From an uncultured Oscillospiraceae bacterium (GTDB lineage: Bacteria; Bacillota; Clostridia; Oscillospirales; Ruminococcaceae): DNA of 42,975 nt. Both the position numbers and the translations under genes were made by a program. The DNA is taken from the NCBI GenBank assembly GCA_934486875.1, contig CAKSPU010000018.1, positions 1 through 42,975 of the forward strand, given 5' to 3'. The number at the start of each line of letters is the position of its first letter. Position 1 is the stretch's first letter. The notes beneath the pieces were generated by a model that was given only the letters and a program-made list of their open reading frames with translations, was not told the origin of the DNA and did not search any database. Below are positions 7,558 to 16,873 of the stretch, piece by piece.

Positions 7558-8637
7558 GTGCTGGACGACAGAAAGCTGAAAATTCTGGCGGCGGTCGTTG
7601 ATGAATATATTCGTACAGGTGAGCCGGTAGGTTCAAAAGCCATCGCTTCTCTGCCCGATATCAGAGTTTCATCAGCCACTATCAGAAACGATATGGCGAT
7701 GCTGGAGCAGCTGGGCTTTCTGGAGCAGCCCCACACATCTGCGGGACGTATCCCCACATACAGCGGCTATAAGCTTTATATCGAGACCCTTATGCCGAAA
7801 AAGCAGCTCTCCGATGATGAAAAGGAGATGCTTGACAAGGCTCTCGGTGATGATTACTCCTCGGAGGAAGTCCTCATCGACAATGCAACAAGGGCGCTTG
7901 CGGAAATAACGGACTGTGCGGCAGTTGTTTCAAACTGCTCACCTCAGTTCTCGGTGATCGCAAAGGTCGATGCGGTCCCCACAGGAAAGCATATGTACGT
8001 TCTCCTGATGATAACCTCATCGGGAAACATACAGAACAAGGTATGCAGGCTGGAGCTTGACCTTACAAATGAACAGCTTGCGTTTTTCAATGAATATATG
8101 ACCAAGAACCTCAGCGGAATGAGCGTGGACAGCCTTTCGGACGAAACGCTGGAACGCCTTGCGGAGGCAATGGGTGCATATACAGTTACCCTTTCTCCTC
8201 TTATGAAGGGAATAAGGGAGCTTGCGAAGGGCTTTATGCAGTCTGATGTTCACGTCAGCGGCGAAAGAAATCTTCTCAAGCGAAACGATATCGAAGCAGG
8301 CGACGTTATCAGATTCTTTGAACAGAAAAATGAGTTCTCCAAGATGCTGGACGACAGCTTCAGCGAGCTTAAGGTACTGTTCAGCGAGGACGGCGGCTTC
8401 GTTATCGGAAATTCCAGTATGATCGTTTCCCCCATCAAAAAGGGCAGGCGGACAGCAGGCTCGCTGGGACTTATAGGTCCGTTAAGACTTGATTATGCAA
8501 AGGTGATACCTTACATCGAGTATATGACCGATAAGATAAGCGAGATGATCTCGGAGGGACCCGAGGGACGGCTTTCGGAGGAAAGCGAAAGCAAACCTGC
8601 GCTGGAAACTGCGGATAATGACGGACAGAAAGGATGA
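7558..8637 (+). CDS. hrcA: Heat-inducible transcription repressor HrcA
   Basis: About 359 residues from GTG at 7558. A longer frame opens at GTG 7531, but AGGAAGAGGG sits 10 bases before 7558 and HrcA proteins normally begin MLDxRKLKIL, so the later start is preferred. The N-terminal winged helix ends with SSATIRNDMAMLEQLGFLEQ and then SAGRIPTYSGY. The central GAF-like and dimerisation parts follow (about 75-340). It binds CIRCE, found just upstream, and needs GroEL to fold in active form, which makes the operon sense chaperone availability. It is the first gene of hrcA-grpE-dnaK-dnaJ. The final 20 residues are an acidic tail of low conservation. Confidence 0.95.
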   Translation: MLDDRKLKILAAVVDEYIRTGEPVGSKAIASLPDIRVSSATIRNDMAMLEQLGFLEQPHTSAGRIPTYSGYKLYIETLMPKKQLSDDEKEMLDKALGDDYSSEEVLIDNATRALAEITDCAAVVSNCSPQFSVIAKVDAVPTGKHMYVLLMITSSGNIQNKVCRLELDLTNEQLAFFNEYMTKNLSGMSVDSLSDETLERLAEAMGAYTVTLSPLMKGIRELAKGFMQSDVHVSGERNLLKRNDIEAGDVIRFFEQKNEFSKMLDDSFSELKVLFSEDGGFVIGNSSMIVSPIKKGRRTAGSLGLIGPLRLDYAKVIPYIEYMTDKISEMISEGPEGRLSEESESKPALETADNDGQKG

Positions 8638-8645
8638 TATACAAA

Positions 8646-9245
8646 ATGGCAGAAGAAAAGAAGCAGACAGACAAGACCGAACAGGAAGCCGCACCCGAGC
8701 AGGAGACTGCGAAGCAGCCCGAAACTGATGCAGCGGGTGCCGGAAAGGCAGAAGAACCTGCGGTCGAACCTCAGAAAGAGCTTTCCGCCGAAGAAAAGCT
8801 CACAGCAGAGGTCGAAAGCCTTAAAAAGGAGCTGGCTGACGAAAAGGAAAAATATCTCAGGCTCGATGCCGAGTATTACAATTACCGCACACGTTCTCTC
8901 AAAGAAAAGCAGGAAGCTTATGACAATGCTCTCTGCAAGACAGTCACTGAGGTGCTCAGCGTCATAGACAACTTTGAAAGAGCCGCAAATGCGGAGTGCT
9001 CCGATGAAAATTTCAAGAAGGGTGTTGATATGATATTCAAGCAGTATCTTGCAATACTCGAAAAGCTGGGCGTTTCCGAGATACCCGCACAGGGTCAGCC
9101 CTTTGACCCAAATCTTCACAATGCGGTAAGCAGCTGTGAGGACGAAAATCTCGGTGAGAATACCGTTGCGGCAGTCCTCCAAAAGGGCTACACCCTCGGC
9201 AAAAAGGTTATCCGCCACGCAATGGTGACGGTGGCAAATCCGTAA
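8646..9245 (+). CDS. grpE: Nucleotide exchange factor GrpE
   Basis: About 199 residues from ATG 8646, with AAAGG 12 bases upstream. An in-frame ATG at 8634 overlaps the hrcA stop but abuts the ribosome-binding site. The first 55 residues are disordered and rich in Glu, Lys and Ala. A long coiled coil follows (about 58-100, YLRLDAEYYNYRTRS), then the four-helix and beta-wing domain with FDPNLHNAV and the closing VIRHAMVTVANP typical of GrpE. It drives ADP release from DnaK and acts as a heat sensor of the cycle. The hrcA-grpE-dnaK order is standard for Firmicutes. Confidence 0.95.
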   Translation: MAEEKKQTDKTEQEAAPEQETAKQPETDAAGAGKAEEPAVEPQKELSAEEKLTAEVESLKKELADEKEKYLRLDAEYYNYRTRSLKEKQEAYDNALCKTVTEVLSVIDNFERAANAECSDENFKKGVDMIFKQYLAILEKLGVSEIPAQGQPFDPNLHNAVSSCEDENLGENTVAAVLQKGYTLGKKVIRHAMVTVANP

Positions 9246-9304
9246 AAGAGATCAACTTTTACCCGTTTTCATATATACTTTAACTTTTGAAAGGAAGAAT
9301 TTTT

Positions 9305-11149
9305 ATGTCAAAGATCATTGGTATCGACCTTGGTACAACTAACTCCTGCGTAGCCGTTATGGAGGGCGGCAGCGCAGTCGTAATACCCAACTCCGAAGGT
9401 GCAAGAACCACTCCCTCCGTTGTAGGCTTCACAAAGACAGGCGAAAGACTTGTAGGACAGGTCGCAAAGCGTCAGGCAGTTACAAATGCAGAGCGCACAG
9501 TTTCTTCTATCAAGAGACATATGGGCACAGACTACAAGGTAACTATCGGCGACAAGAAGTACACTCCTCAGGAAATTTCCGCTATGATACTCCAGAAGCT
9601 TAAGGCAGACGCTGAGGCATATCTCGGCGAGCCCGTTACAGAGGCTGTTATCACAGTTCCCGCATACTTCACCGATGCACAGCGTCAGGCTACAAAGGAC
9701 GCAGGACAGATCGCAGGTCTCAATGTAAAGCGTATCATCAACGAGCCTACCGCAGCTGCTCTTTCCTACGGCATCGACAAGGAGCAGGATCAGACCGTTA
9801 TGGTATATGACCTTGGCGGCGGTACATTCGATGTATCCATTATCGAAATGGGCGACGGCGTTCAGGAAGTTAAGGCTACCGCAGGTAACAACCACCTGGG
9901 CGGCGATGACTTCGACCAGCGTATCATCAACTGGATGATCGAGTCCTTCAAGGCTTCCGACGGAATCGACCTTTCAGGCGACAAGATGGCTATGCAGAGA
10001 CTTAAGGAAGCAGCAGAAAAGTCCAAGATCGAGCTTTCCTCTACTCCCTCTTCAATGATAAACCTCCCCTATATCACAGCTGATGCTACAGGCCCCAAGC
10101 ACCTTGAGCTTACTCTCACAAAGGCTAAGTTCGATGAGCTTACTCACGACCTCGTTGAGTCCACAATGGGCCCTGTAAAGCAGGCACTTTCCGATGCGGG
10201 TCTTAAGCCCTCCGACATCAACAAGGTGCTTATGGTCGGCGGTTCTTCAAGAATCCCTGCCGTTCAGGAAGCTGTTAAGAAGTTTATGAACACTGACCCC
10301 TTCAAGGGCATCAACCCCGATGAGTGCGTTGCTCTCGGTGCTGCTCTCCAGGGCGGTGTATTCACAGGCGATGTAACAGGAATGGTTCTCCGTGATGTAA
10401 CTCCTCTGTCCCTCGGTATCGAGACTATGGGCGGCGTTTGCACCAAGATGATCGAGAGAAACAAGGCTATTCCTATAAAGCACACAATGGTATTCTCCAC
10501 TGCGGCTGATAACCAGACTGCCGTTGATATCAACGTTCTCCAGGGCGAAAGAGAGTTCGCTAAGGACAACAAGCAGCTCGGTATGTTCCGTCTCGACGGC
10601 ATCGCTCCCGCACCCAGAGGAATCCCTCAGATCGAAGTAACCTTCGATATCGACTCCAACGGTATCGTTCACGTATCCGCTAAGGATCTTGGCACAGGCA
10701 AGGAGCAGAACATCACTATCCAGTCCTCCTCCAATATGTCCAAGGAAGATATCGACAAGGCTGTTGAGGAAGCTGAGAGATACGCAGAAGAGGACAAGAA
10801 GCGTAAGGAAGAGGTCGATGTCAAGAATCAGGCTGAAAGCCTCGTATTCCAGAGCGAAAAGGCTCTCACCGACTTCGGCGACAAGGTAAGCGAGTCCGAC
10901 AAGGCTCCTATCCGGGCTAAGATAGATGAGCTCAAGAAGGCTATCGAGGGCGGCAGCACCGCTGACATCAAGGCTAAGACCGATGAGCTCCAGAAGGCTG
11001 TTTATGACCTTTCTTCCAAGGTATATCAGGCAGCAGGTGCGGCACAGCAGGCTGCGCAGGGTGAAGCTCCTCAGGGCGGCGCTTCCGATAACGGCGGAAA
11101 CGGCGGCAATGACGACGGCTTCGTTGACGCAGAATTCACAGAGTCATAA
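9305..11149 (+). CDS. dnaK: Chaperone DnaK (Hsp70)
   Basis: 614 residues from ATG 9305, which has AAAGGAAG eight bases upstream. An in-frame start at 9287 has no such site. The ATPase domain shows the phosphate loop [10 protein letters not shown] (5-14), the second phosphate motif [13 protein letters not shown] and the adenosine motif VGGSSRIP. The substrate-binding beta sandwich and helical lid follow, then a Gly/Asn-rich tail ending DDGFVDAEF. It binds unfolded segments in an ATP cycle with DnaJ and GrpE. Codon choice is markedly biased toward C-ending codons compared with neighbouring genes, as expected for a very highly expressed gene. All length and motif features are normal. Confidence 0.98.
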   Translation: MSKIIGIDLGTTNSCVAVMEGGSAVVIPNSEGARTTPSVVGFTKTGERLVGQVAKRQAVTNAERTVSSIKRHMGTDYKVTIGDKKYTPQEISAMILQKLKADAEAYLGEPVTEAVITVPAYFTDAQRQATKDAGQIAGLNVKRIINEPTAAALSYGIDKEQDQTVMVYDLGGGTFDVSIIEMGDGVQEVKATAGNNHLGGDDFDQRIINWMIESFKASDGIDLSGDKMAMQRLKEAAEKSKIELSSTPSSMINLPYITADATGPKHLELTLTKAKFDELTHDLVESTMGPVKQALSDAGLKPSDINKVLMVGGSSRIPAVQEAVKKFMNTDPFKGINPDECVALGAALQGGVFTGDVTGMVLRDVTPLSLGIETMGGVCTKMIERNKAIPIKHTMVFSTAADNQTAVDINVLQGEREFAKDNKQLGMFRLDGIAPAPRGIPQIEVTFDIDSNGIVHVSAKDLGTGKEQNITIQSSSNMSKEDIDKAVEEAERYAEEDKKRKEEVDVKNQAESLVFQSEKALTDFGDKVSESDKAPIRAKIDELKKAIEGGSTADIKAKTDELQKAVYDLSSKVYQAAGAAQQAAQGEAPQGGASDNGGNGGNDDGFVDAEFTES

Positions 11150-11174
11150 TCCCACGATTATAGCTTAAACGGCA

Positions 11175-11198
11175 AAGGGCGGACATTCCTCCGCCCTT
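11175..11198 (+). terminator. Weak hairpin between dnaK and dnaJ
   Basis: A 9-bp stem AAGGGCGGA (11175-11183) / TCCGCCCTT (11190-11198) is followed by GTTGT and not by a clean T run. It may be an attenuator or an RNA-processing or stability hairpin that lowers dnaJ relative to dnaK. Confidence 0.5.
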
Positions 11199-11258
11199 GT
11201 TGTCGGTTTTAAGAGAAACAGCTTTCAGCCGTTTCTTTGGAAAGGATGGTCATAAATT

Positions 11259-12425
11259 ATGGCTGATAAGAGAGATTATTACGAGGTGCTGGGGCTTTCA
11301 AAGGGCGCTTCGGACGATGAGATAAAGAAAGCATACCGTGCCTGCGTTAAAAAATACCACCCCGACCTCCACCCCGACGACAAGGAGTGCGAGGAAAAGA
11401 TGAAAGAGGTCAACGAGGCATACGAATGCCTCTCAGACCCCGATAAAAAGGCTAAGTACGACCAGTTCGGCTTTGCGGGCGTTGATCCGAGCTACGGCGC
11501 AGGTGCAGGCGGCGGCGGAGGATTCGGCGGCTTTGGCGGCTTCGGAGATATGGGCGATATCGGCGATATATTCAGCTCATTCTTCGGCGGCAGCAGCTTC
11601 GGAGGACGTTCCTCCAACCCCAATGCACCGAGAAGAGGTCAGGATATCCAGACCTACACCACCATTGATTTTATGGATGCCTGCAACGGCAAAAAGGTAG
11701 ATATCAGAGTAAACAGAACAGAAAGCTGCCCCGACTGTCACGGTACGGGTGCGGCAGCAGGTTCATCTGCCGATACCTGTTCGGAGTGTCACGGCACGGG
11801 CTATGTCAAGACCGCACAGCGCACACCCCTCGGTATGATATCCTCACAGCGTCCCTGCTCACGCTGCGGCGGAAAGGGCAAGGTAATTACAAATCCCTGC
11901 TCAAAGTGCCACGGTTCGGGCAGAGTTTCCGTAGCAAAGACAGTTACCGTTACGATCCCTGCGGGCATTGATGACGGTCAGACACTTCAGGTAAGAGGTC
12001 AGGGCCACAGCGGTGCAAACGGCGGTCCCAGCGGTGATCTTCACGTTACCGTTCAGGTTCGTCCCGATCCTATCTTTGAGAGAGACGGCTATGATATCCG
12101 CACGGAAGTGCCTATCACCTATGCACAGGCTGTTCTGGGCGATGAGATAGAGATACCCTGCATCGACGGCAAGGGCAAGATCACCATTGCCGAGGGTACT
12201 CAGTCGGGCACTGTTTTCAGGATAAGAGGAAAGGGCGTAAAGCGTCTTAACCGCTCCGACAGAGGCGACCAGTATGTTACCGTTAATGTGGAGGTACCCA
12301 AGAACCTTAACAAAACTCAGAAGGATCTTCTGAAAAAGTTCGAGGAGAGCCTCGGTGAGAGCAACTACAACAAGCGCAAAAGCTTTTTCGCCAAGGTAAA
12401 GGATATACTTAAGAGCGACATCTGA
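11259..12425 (+). CDS. dnaJ: Co-chaperone DnaJ (Hsp40)
   Basis: 388 residues of the full type I class. J domain 5-70 with H34-P35-D36, which stimulates DnaK ATPase. Gly/Phe-rich linker, about 75-115. Four zinc-finger CxxCxGxG repeats: C157/C160, C174/C177, C200/C203 and C214/C217. Then two C-terminal substrate-binding domains. It delivers unfolded clients to DnaK. It lies 109 bases downstream of dnaK behind a hairpin, with GGAAAGGATG before the start, and ends at a strong terminator that closes the heat-shock operon. Confidence 0.97.
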   Translation: MADKRDYYEVLGLSKGASDDEIKKAYRACVKKYHPDLHPDDKECEEKMKEVNEAYECLSDPDKKAKYDQFGFAGVDPSYGAGAGGGGGFGGFGGFGDMGDIGDIFSSFFGGSSFGGRSSNPNAPRRGQDIQTYTTIDFMDACNGKKVDIRVNRTESCPDCHGTGAAAGSSADTCSECHGTGYVKTAQRTPLGMISSQRPCSRCGGKGKVITNPCSKCHGSGRVSVAKTVTVTIPAGIDDGQTLQVRGQGHSGANGGPSGDLHVTVQVRPDPIFERDGYDIRTEVPITYAQAVLGDEIEIPCIDGKGKITIAEGTQSGTVFRIRGKGVKRLNRSDRGDQYVTVNVEVPKNLNKTQKDLLKKFEESLGESNYNKRKSFFAKVKDILKSDI

Positions 12426-12446
12426 TAATTTTTGATCTATAAAGCA

Positions 12447-12486
12447 AAGGCAGTCATCATATTATTATGGTGGCTGCCTTTTTTTA
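12447..12486 (+). terminator. Rho-independent terminator of the heat-shock operon
   Basis: A 14-position stem, AAGGCAGTCATCAT (12447-12460) with ATGGTGGCTGCCTT (12467-12480), has a 6-base loop and is followed by TTTTTTAT. Confidence 0.85.
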
Positions 12487-12543
12487 TCAGAAAAACAGAA
12501 TAAAAGATGTGCAAAAATTGCTGTAATAATTTCACAAAAATAC

Positions 12544-12572
12544 TTGAAAGATGTCGATAAATATGGTATGAT
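12544..12572 (+). promoter_or_regulatory. Sigma-A promoter of the sensor-GGDEF gene
   Basis: TTGAAA (12544-12549), a 17-base spacer, then TATGAT (12567-12572), about 50 bases upstream of the start. Confidence 0.65.
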
Positions 12573-12620
12573 GTAAATAATATATCAGCTGCAAAAGAAA
12601 GGCAGCATAAAAGGAGTGAG

Positions 12621-14909
12621 TTGACTTTGAGAAAGAGATATACGATCGGTCTTATGATTCATCATCTTGACAACGATTACTCAAAGTCGGTTTTAAACGG
12701 AGCGGCAGCGGCTGCAAAAAGTCTGGACGTTAACCTTGCCATATATCCGGGACGTTCCCTGAACAGCCAGCTGGACGACAAGAAATTTACGGCTTACGAG
12801 TATCAGAACAATGTGGTCTACAGCTATGTTTCATCAAAATCTCTCGATGCGGTCATCGTGTCGGCGGGAACGGTGGGCTCCTTTGTCTCTGCGGAGGAGT
12901 TCAAGCGCTTTCTTGACGGCTACAGAGGGCTGCCTGTCCTCACAATGGAAAACAAGGTGGAGGGCTATCCCTGCGTAAGACTGTCGGGCAGCGGCATAAA
13001 GGACATAGTGAACCATTTCATAAAGGAGCACGGCAGACGGCATATCGCATTTGTCAGCGGTCCCAAGGGCAACTCTGATGCCGAGGAGAGACTGGGTTAT
13101 TACAGGCAGGCACTTGAGGAAAACGGCATTCCATATGACCCGGATCTTGTGGCTCACGGCAAATTTTCCGAGTACTGCGTTGACATCGTGGGCGACCTTA
13201 TCGACAGGAACGAGGGCAGGATCGACGCTATCTGCTTTGCAAACGATATGATGTGCAAGGGCGGCTACAAGGCAATTGAGCGCAGGGGGCTGAGAGTTGG
13301 CGTTGATATCGCCGTTTCGGGATATGACGACTCAGAGGTGGCGCTCTCGCTCAGACCAAGGCTCACAACAGTCCGTGCGGACGCTTCCGCTCTGGGCTAC
13401 AGAGCTGTTATGGAAGCGGTGGCGCTGGCAAAGAGAAAAAAGGTGGAGGATATAAGTCTTGATTCCTTCCCCGTTTACAGATTTTCCTGCGGCTGTCAGG
13501 GTCAGGCTGTGTCCGAGGCGGAAAAGGCTGCGTCCAACGGCGAGACCTCCCTTAAAATAGCCGATGCTATCCTTTCCGAGCAGATACACCGCTACTGCGA
13601 GCTTCTTGCAAGGAGCGAATCGCTGTATGAGCTGAGAAAATTTATCGCTGCTGTGCTGGAATATGCCCAGGGCAACGGGGGAGACGAGGACTCTCTTGCA
13701 AAGACCGTATTCCTGCGGCTGCTGGGTGATGATGCCCTTGACCTCACATCTCCCGAGGCACTGCTCAGAATTGCGAAAAATGTGCGCATTTCCGCAAGGA
13801 CTCTTTGTGCGGAGAAGTGTCCCGAAAGAATGATAAGCGTTGACAACATCACCGAGGATATGACCGAAGCCGCTGCGGAACGCATCATCAGCATTCATTA
13901 CAGCAAAATCGACGATATCACCTTCACCCATTTTCTTATCAGCAACATCACAAAGGATATGACCATATACGGCAACAATGCCGAGAAATGCTTCTATTCG
14001 GTGGTCAATAATCTTTATCGTGCCCACATCGACAGAAGCTATATTTATGTTTACGAGGAGCCTATCATCCACAGTGCAAAGAGCCGCTGGGTGCTGCCCG
14101 ACACGGTGCTTTTAAAGGCATATCACGACAGGGACAAGCTTGCCACGGTTTCGGGTGAGGCTCAGAAAATAGCGTCCTCGTCTATCCTCTCGAATATGTA
14201 CACGCCCCCCGATGTCCGCCGCACAATGGTGGTTTTCCCGCTGTATATGAACGAGGAGCAGTACGGCGTAATGGTGTTCGAGCTTGAAAATGAATATTTC
14301 CCTTACATATACTCCATAACCCCGCAGATAGGAACGGCGATAAAGCTTACAAACCTTGTGGTGCAGCTTGAAAATTCTCTGGATCAGGTACAGAGCAGGA
14401 ACAATCAGCTCAGCAAGATGTCGATGTCCGACGAGCTTACGGGAATTTACAACCGCCGTGGATTTTACGTTTTTGCAAACCGTATCCTGAAAGCTCCCGA
14501 GAATGAGGGCAGGCAGGCGGTTGTCATCTTCGGTGACCTTGACAATCTGAAAAAGATAAACGACACCTTCGGTCACGAGGACGGCGACTATGCAATAATG
14601 ACGGCTGCAAGCGTGATAAAGAACAGCCTGAGAAATTCCGATGTTGTTGCACGTATCGGCGGAGATGAATTTGCAGCCTTTGCCATCTGCGGTGACAGGG
14701 ACATTATCGCAAAGCTCCCCGAGAGAATAAAAGGAATTGCCGCCGCTCACAATGCGGAAAGCTCAAAGCCCTACAATGTCACAGTCAGCGTGGGTATATA
14801 TGAGCTTGTGTGCTCTCCCGAGCTTAATATCCAGCAGTTTATGGATTATGCGGACGCTGCCCTTTACGAGGACAAGAAGCATAAAGATCCTGATATTATG
14901 AAGAAATAA
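12621..14909 (+). CDS. LacI-type sensor domain fused to a GGDEF diguanylate cyclase
   Basis: This is a 762-residue protein without signal peptide or membrane helix. Residues 5-300 form a periplasmic-binding-protein-like fold of the LacI/GalR sensor type (IGLMIHHLDNDYSKSVLNGA, HIAFVSGP, AICFANDMM, VAVSGYDDSEVALSLRPRLTTV). The DNA-binding helix-turn-helix that precedes this fold in LacI repressors is absent. A middle region (about 310-595) ends in a coiled coil. The C-terminal cyclase has DELTGIYNRRGF (604 onward), the intact active site G680-G-D-E-F684, and an RxxD inhibition site (RNSD) five residues before it. It probably makes c-di-GMP in response to a small cytosolic ligand, likely a sugar. 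The start is a TTG at 12621 or 12627. AAGGAG at 12611 is better spaced for the latter. Confidence 0.88.
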   Translation: MTLRKRYTIGLMIHHLDNDYSKSVLNGAAAAAKSLDVNLAIYPGRSLNSQLDDKKFTAYEYQNNVVYSYVSSKSLDAVIVSAGTVGSFVSAEEFKRFLDGYRGLPVLTMENKVEGYPCVRLSGSGIKDIVNHFIKEHGRRHIAFVSGPKGNSDAEERLGYYRQALEENGIPYDPDLVAHGKFSEYCVDIVGDLIDRNEGRIDAICFANDMMCKGGYKAIERRGLRVGVDIAVSGYDDSEVALSLRPRLTTVRADASALGYRAVMEAVALAKRKKVEDISLDSFPVYRFSCGCQGQAVSEAEKAASNGETSLKIADAILSEQIHRYCELLARSESLYELRKFIAAVLEYAQGNGGDEDSLAKTVFLRLLGDDALDLTSPEALLRIAKNVRISARTLCAEKCPERMISVDNITEDMTEAAAERIISIHYSKIDDITFTHFLISNITKDMTIYGNNAEKCFYSVVNNLYRAHIDRSYIYVYEEPIIHSAKSRWVLPDTVLLKAYHDRDKLATVSGEAQKIASSSILSNMYTPPDVRRTMVVFPLYMNEEQYGVMVFELENEYFPYIYSITPQIGTAIKLTNLVVQLENSLDQVQSRNNQLSKMSMSDELTGIYNRRGFYVFANRILKAPENEGRQAVVIFGDLDNLKKINDTFGHEDGDYAIMTAASVIKNSLRNSDVVARIGGDEFAAFAICGDRDIIAKLPERIKGIAAAHNAESSKPYNVTVSVGIYELVCSPELNIQQFMDYADAALYEDKKHKDPDIMKK

Positions 14910-14915
14910 AAAGAG

Positions 14916-14954
14916 TCCCCTCTTCCGTGAGTGATAATAAAACGGAAGAGGGGA
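14916..14954. terminator. Bidirectional terminator between convergent genes
   Basis: A 13-bp perfect stem, TCCCCTCTTCCGT (14916-14928) with ACGGAAGAGGGGA (14942-14954). The minus-strand exit is CTCTTTTTATTT, the plus-strand exit TATTTATG. It serves both flanking genes and is stronger for the minus strand. Confidence 0.75.
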
Positions 14955-14998
14955 TATTTATGTGTTATGCAGTTTCAGATGATTTCAAAGCAGATAAA

Positions 14999-15625
14999 TT
15001 ATGTCTTGGGAAGAAGCTTTTCGTCCTCCTGCCTGATGTACTTTATCCATCTGACATTAAGACCGTGCTTTTTCCTCATCTGACGGAAGCTTACGATAAG
15101 GTCTGCAGTGAGTATCACCATAAGCATTATGGACAGAGGCTTTATATCCTGAGTGTTCATCATTCCGATAACGCCCATAATGGGGTCGAAGCAGGCACCC
15201 ATAAAGGAGGTGATTATTGCGGCAAAGCCAATGCTTGTGGGGATAGATGTGTACTTTGTGATGTGGAGGGGTATCCAGTTGTAATTCCAGTATTCAAAGC
15301 CGCATATCCATTCCATAAGGTGTCCCAGCACCAGCTCGCCCACCGTAACAATGACCATTGAGCAGAGAAAATAGATAAGGAATTTCTGAGCCTTGGTCCC
15401 GTTTATATATATCCGACCCGTGAGAGCCATATGCTCGGGAGTGCCAAGAATCAGGTACATTCCCACAACAAGAACGCCGTATCCCATAAGGAAGGGCAGG
15501 TGCATATTCCTGTTGTCGATAAATCCTTTTGTTGCGGCAAGCCAGAGGTCTTCAAGGCAGAAGCCGAGAAAAGATATGACCGCCACCATAATTCCCAGTG
15601 AATAAATATCATAGATGTTTGTCAT
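14999..15625 (-). CDS. CmpB-like putative ABC transporter membrane protein (PF06541 type)
   Basis: This 208-residue protein has five or six hydrophobic helices. The central stretch GELVLGHLMEWICG-x-YWNYN-x-IPLHI fits the ABC_trans_CmpB (putative ABC-transporter type IV) family, whose members share an (E/L)W-x-YWDY-type motif. The biochemical role of the family is unproven and no ATPase or binding-protein gene is adjacent. It is a single minus-strand gene with AAAGGACGG before the ATG, a TATAAT about 50 bases upstream on the minus strand (15675-15680), and a strong terminator after it. Confidence 0.7.
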   Translation of the reverse strand: MTNIYDIYSLGIMVAVISFLGFCLEDLWLAATKGFIDNRNMHLPFLMGYGVLVVGMYLILGTPEHMALTGRIYINGTKAQKFLIYFLCSMVIVTVGELVLGHLMEWICGFEYWNYNWIPLHITKYTSIPTSIGFAAIITSFMGACFDPIMGVIGMMNTQDIKPLSIMLMVILTADLIVSFRQMRKKHGLNVRWIKYIRQEDEKLLPKT

Positions 15626-15809
15626 AGAATATAACCGTCCTTTCCTGAAAATATCACTCTATTTTCATTTTCTGATTATATTCTACTGCTTTATTTGCAA
15701 CTTAACTTCAACCGAACCTCAATTTTTGTTGAGATTCATAAAATAGCTTAACGGAATTTTTACTGAATGCTGTTTGTACACATTTTTGTGTGATATCTTT
15801 GTGTCGTTA

Positions 15810-16751
15810 TCAATATCTGAACTCGCTGCCGCCGATAAATTCCCTTATCATCGAAGAGGTGGGAACATATTCGGGGGCGATGGCATCAAGCTCGGACAGG
15901 AATTTTATTATCTCGCCGCAGGCAGGAAATTTGGCAAGCTCACTGTCACGTTCGGCAATAAGCCCGTCAAGGAGGAAGTTTTTATATACCGATGCTTCGT
16001 AAGCCATAAATGTGTCGATGTCGAAATCCGCACGGGATTTGTAAGGGGTGATGTACAGGTCCTCGCCCCGTGAAACGCTGGTAAACATTCTGAAGCTTTC
16101 CCCGTACTGCCTTTTTCTGAAAAGCCTGTCACGGCAGAGACGGCGCATAAGCCTGATGTGACGGGGGTGGAGCATCGTTCCGTCGGCGGCTCTGAGCCTT
16201 GTGCGGACGGAAACATACATACAAAGGGCAAACTTGTGGGTGTCACCCGTAACGGTGGGGTTAAGGGCGTGGATACCCTCGATAATGATTATTTCGTTGT
16301 GCCCCCGTGACATTTTCACCGAGCCGCTGCGGGACTGAGTGGTGAAGTCAAATCGGGGCATATCAAATTCTTCCTTGGTGGCAAGCTTTCTTAGATGCTC
16401 CGAAAACAGGGGGATATCAAGTCTCAGCGGTGATTCAAGGTCAATGTTGCCGTTCTCGTCACGGGGGAGGTCTTTGGCGCTTTTTTCATCAATGGGAAGA
16501 AAATAGTTGTCCATTGAGATAGTGTGTGCGGCACGTCCCTGCTCTCTGAGACATTTTTCAAGTCTCAGGGCGGCGGAGGTCTTTCCCGAACCCGAGGGAC
16601 CTGACAGCAGTATTATGGGCTTTTCCGCAAGAATGGCTCTCTGCGCCGCTTCTGCGATGTATGCGGAGTAGTTGTTTTCGGAAAGCCTTATGAAGCTTTC
16701 GGGGCATTTTGCTTCCCTGTTTATTGATGATACCGCTGCGAATTTTATCAT
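15810..16751 (-). CDS. Uridine kinase-like nucleoside kinase (PRK/Udk P-loop family)
   Basis: This 313-residue soluble protein has the Walker A loop GPSGSGKT (51-58), then TISMDNYF, in which the aspartate and tyrosine are the substrate-site signature of uridine kinases. PRFDFTTQSRSG and the Walker B-like strand IIIIEGIHAL follow. MRRLCRDRLFRKR matches the arginine-rich lid. This is the pattern of the long uridine kinase-like proteins of Clostridia, which sometimes carry an N-terminal TGS/threonyl-tRNA-synthetase-like part. That part is not present here. The expected reaction is phosphorylation of uridine or cytidine, but the substrate is inferred. The AAAGG upstream of ATG sits 12 bases away. 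Confidence 0.8.
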   Translation of the reverse strand: MIKFAAVSSINREAKCPESFIRLSENNYSAYIAEAAQRAILAEKPIILLSGPSGSGKTSAALRLEKCLREQGRAAHTISMDNYFLPIDEKSAKDLPRDENGNIDLESPLRLDIPLFSEHLRKLATKEEFDMPRFDFTTQSRSGSVKMSRGHNEIIIIEGIHALNPTVTGDTHKFALCMYVSVRTRLRAADGTMLHPRHIRLMRRLCRDRLFRKRQYGESFRMFTSVSRGEDLYITPYKSRADFDIDTFMAYEASVYKNFLLDGLIAERDSELAKFPACGEIIKFLSELDAIAPEYVPTSSMIREFIGGSEFRY

Positions 16752-16816
16752 AAATTTATCGACCTTTCTATGTCATCGTTCATAAATATGAACCGATCGC
16801 ACTCATTATTCTGATT

Positions 16817-16856
16817 TTAATGCTAATAACGGTTGTTCTGTAGATAAAGCCGACAG
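16817..16856. repeat. Palindromic element, single arm (subtype with AAAGCCGACAG)
   Basis: This 40-base stretch is nearly identical to 42848-42887: both read TTGTTCT, TAGATAAAGCCGACAG after a TAATAAC terminus. No opposite arm is recognisable nearby. It lies between two minus-strand genes, just after the stop of the membrane GGDEF gene. An ACCGATC / GATCGGT pair flanks it at about 70 bases separation. Confidence 0.7.
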
Positions 16857-16873
16857 ATTATAAGATCGGTCTT

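Noticed and set aside
9308..9895. 195-codon frame antisense to dnaK
   Set aside because: dnaK on the plus strand is unquestionable and such antisense frames are common under strong codon bias.
15720..15800. Small hairpins CTCAA/TTGAG and ACACA/TGTGT after the nucleoside kinase gene
   Set aside because: Five-base stems in A+T-rich sequence without a T run on the relevant strand. Too weak to call terminators.
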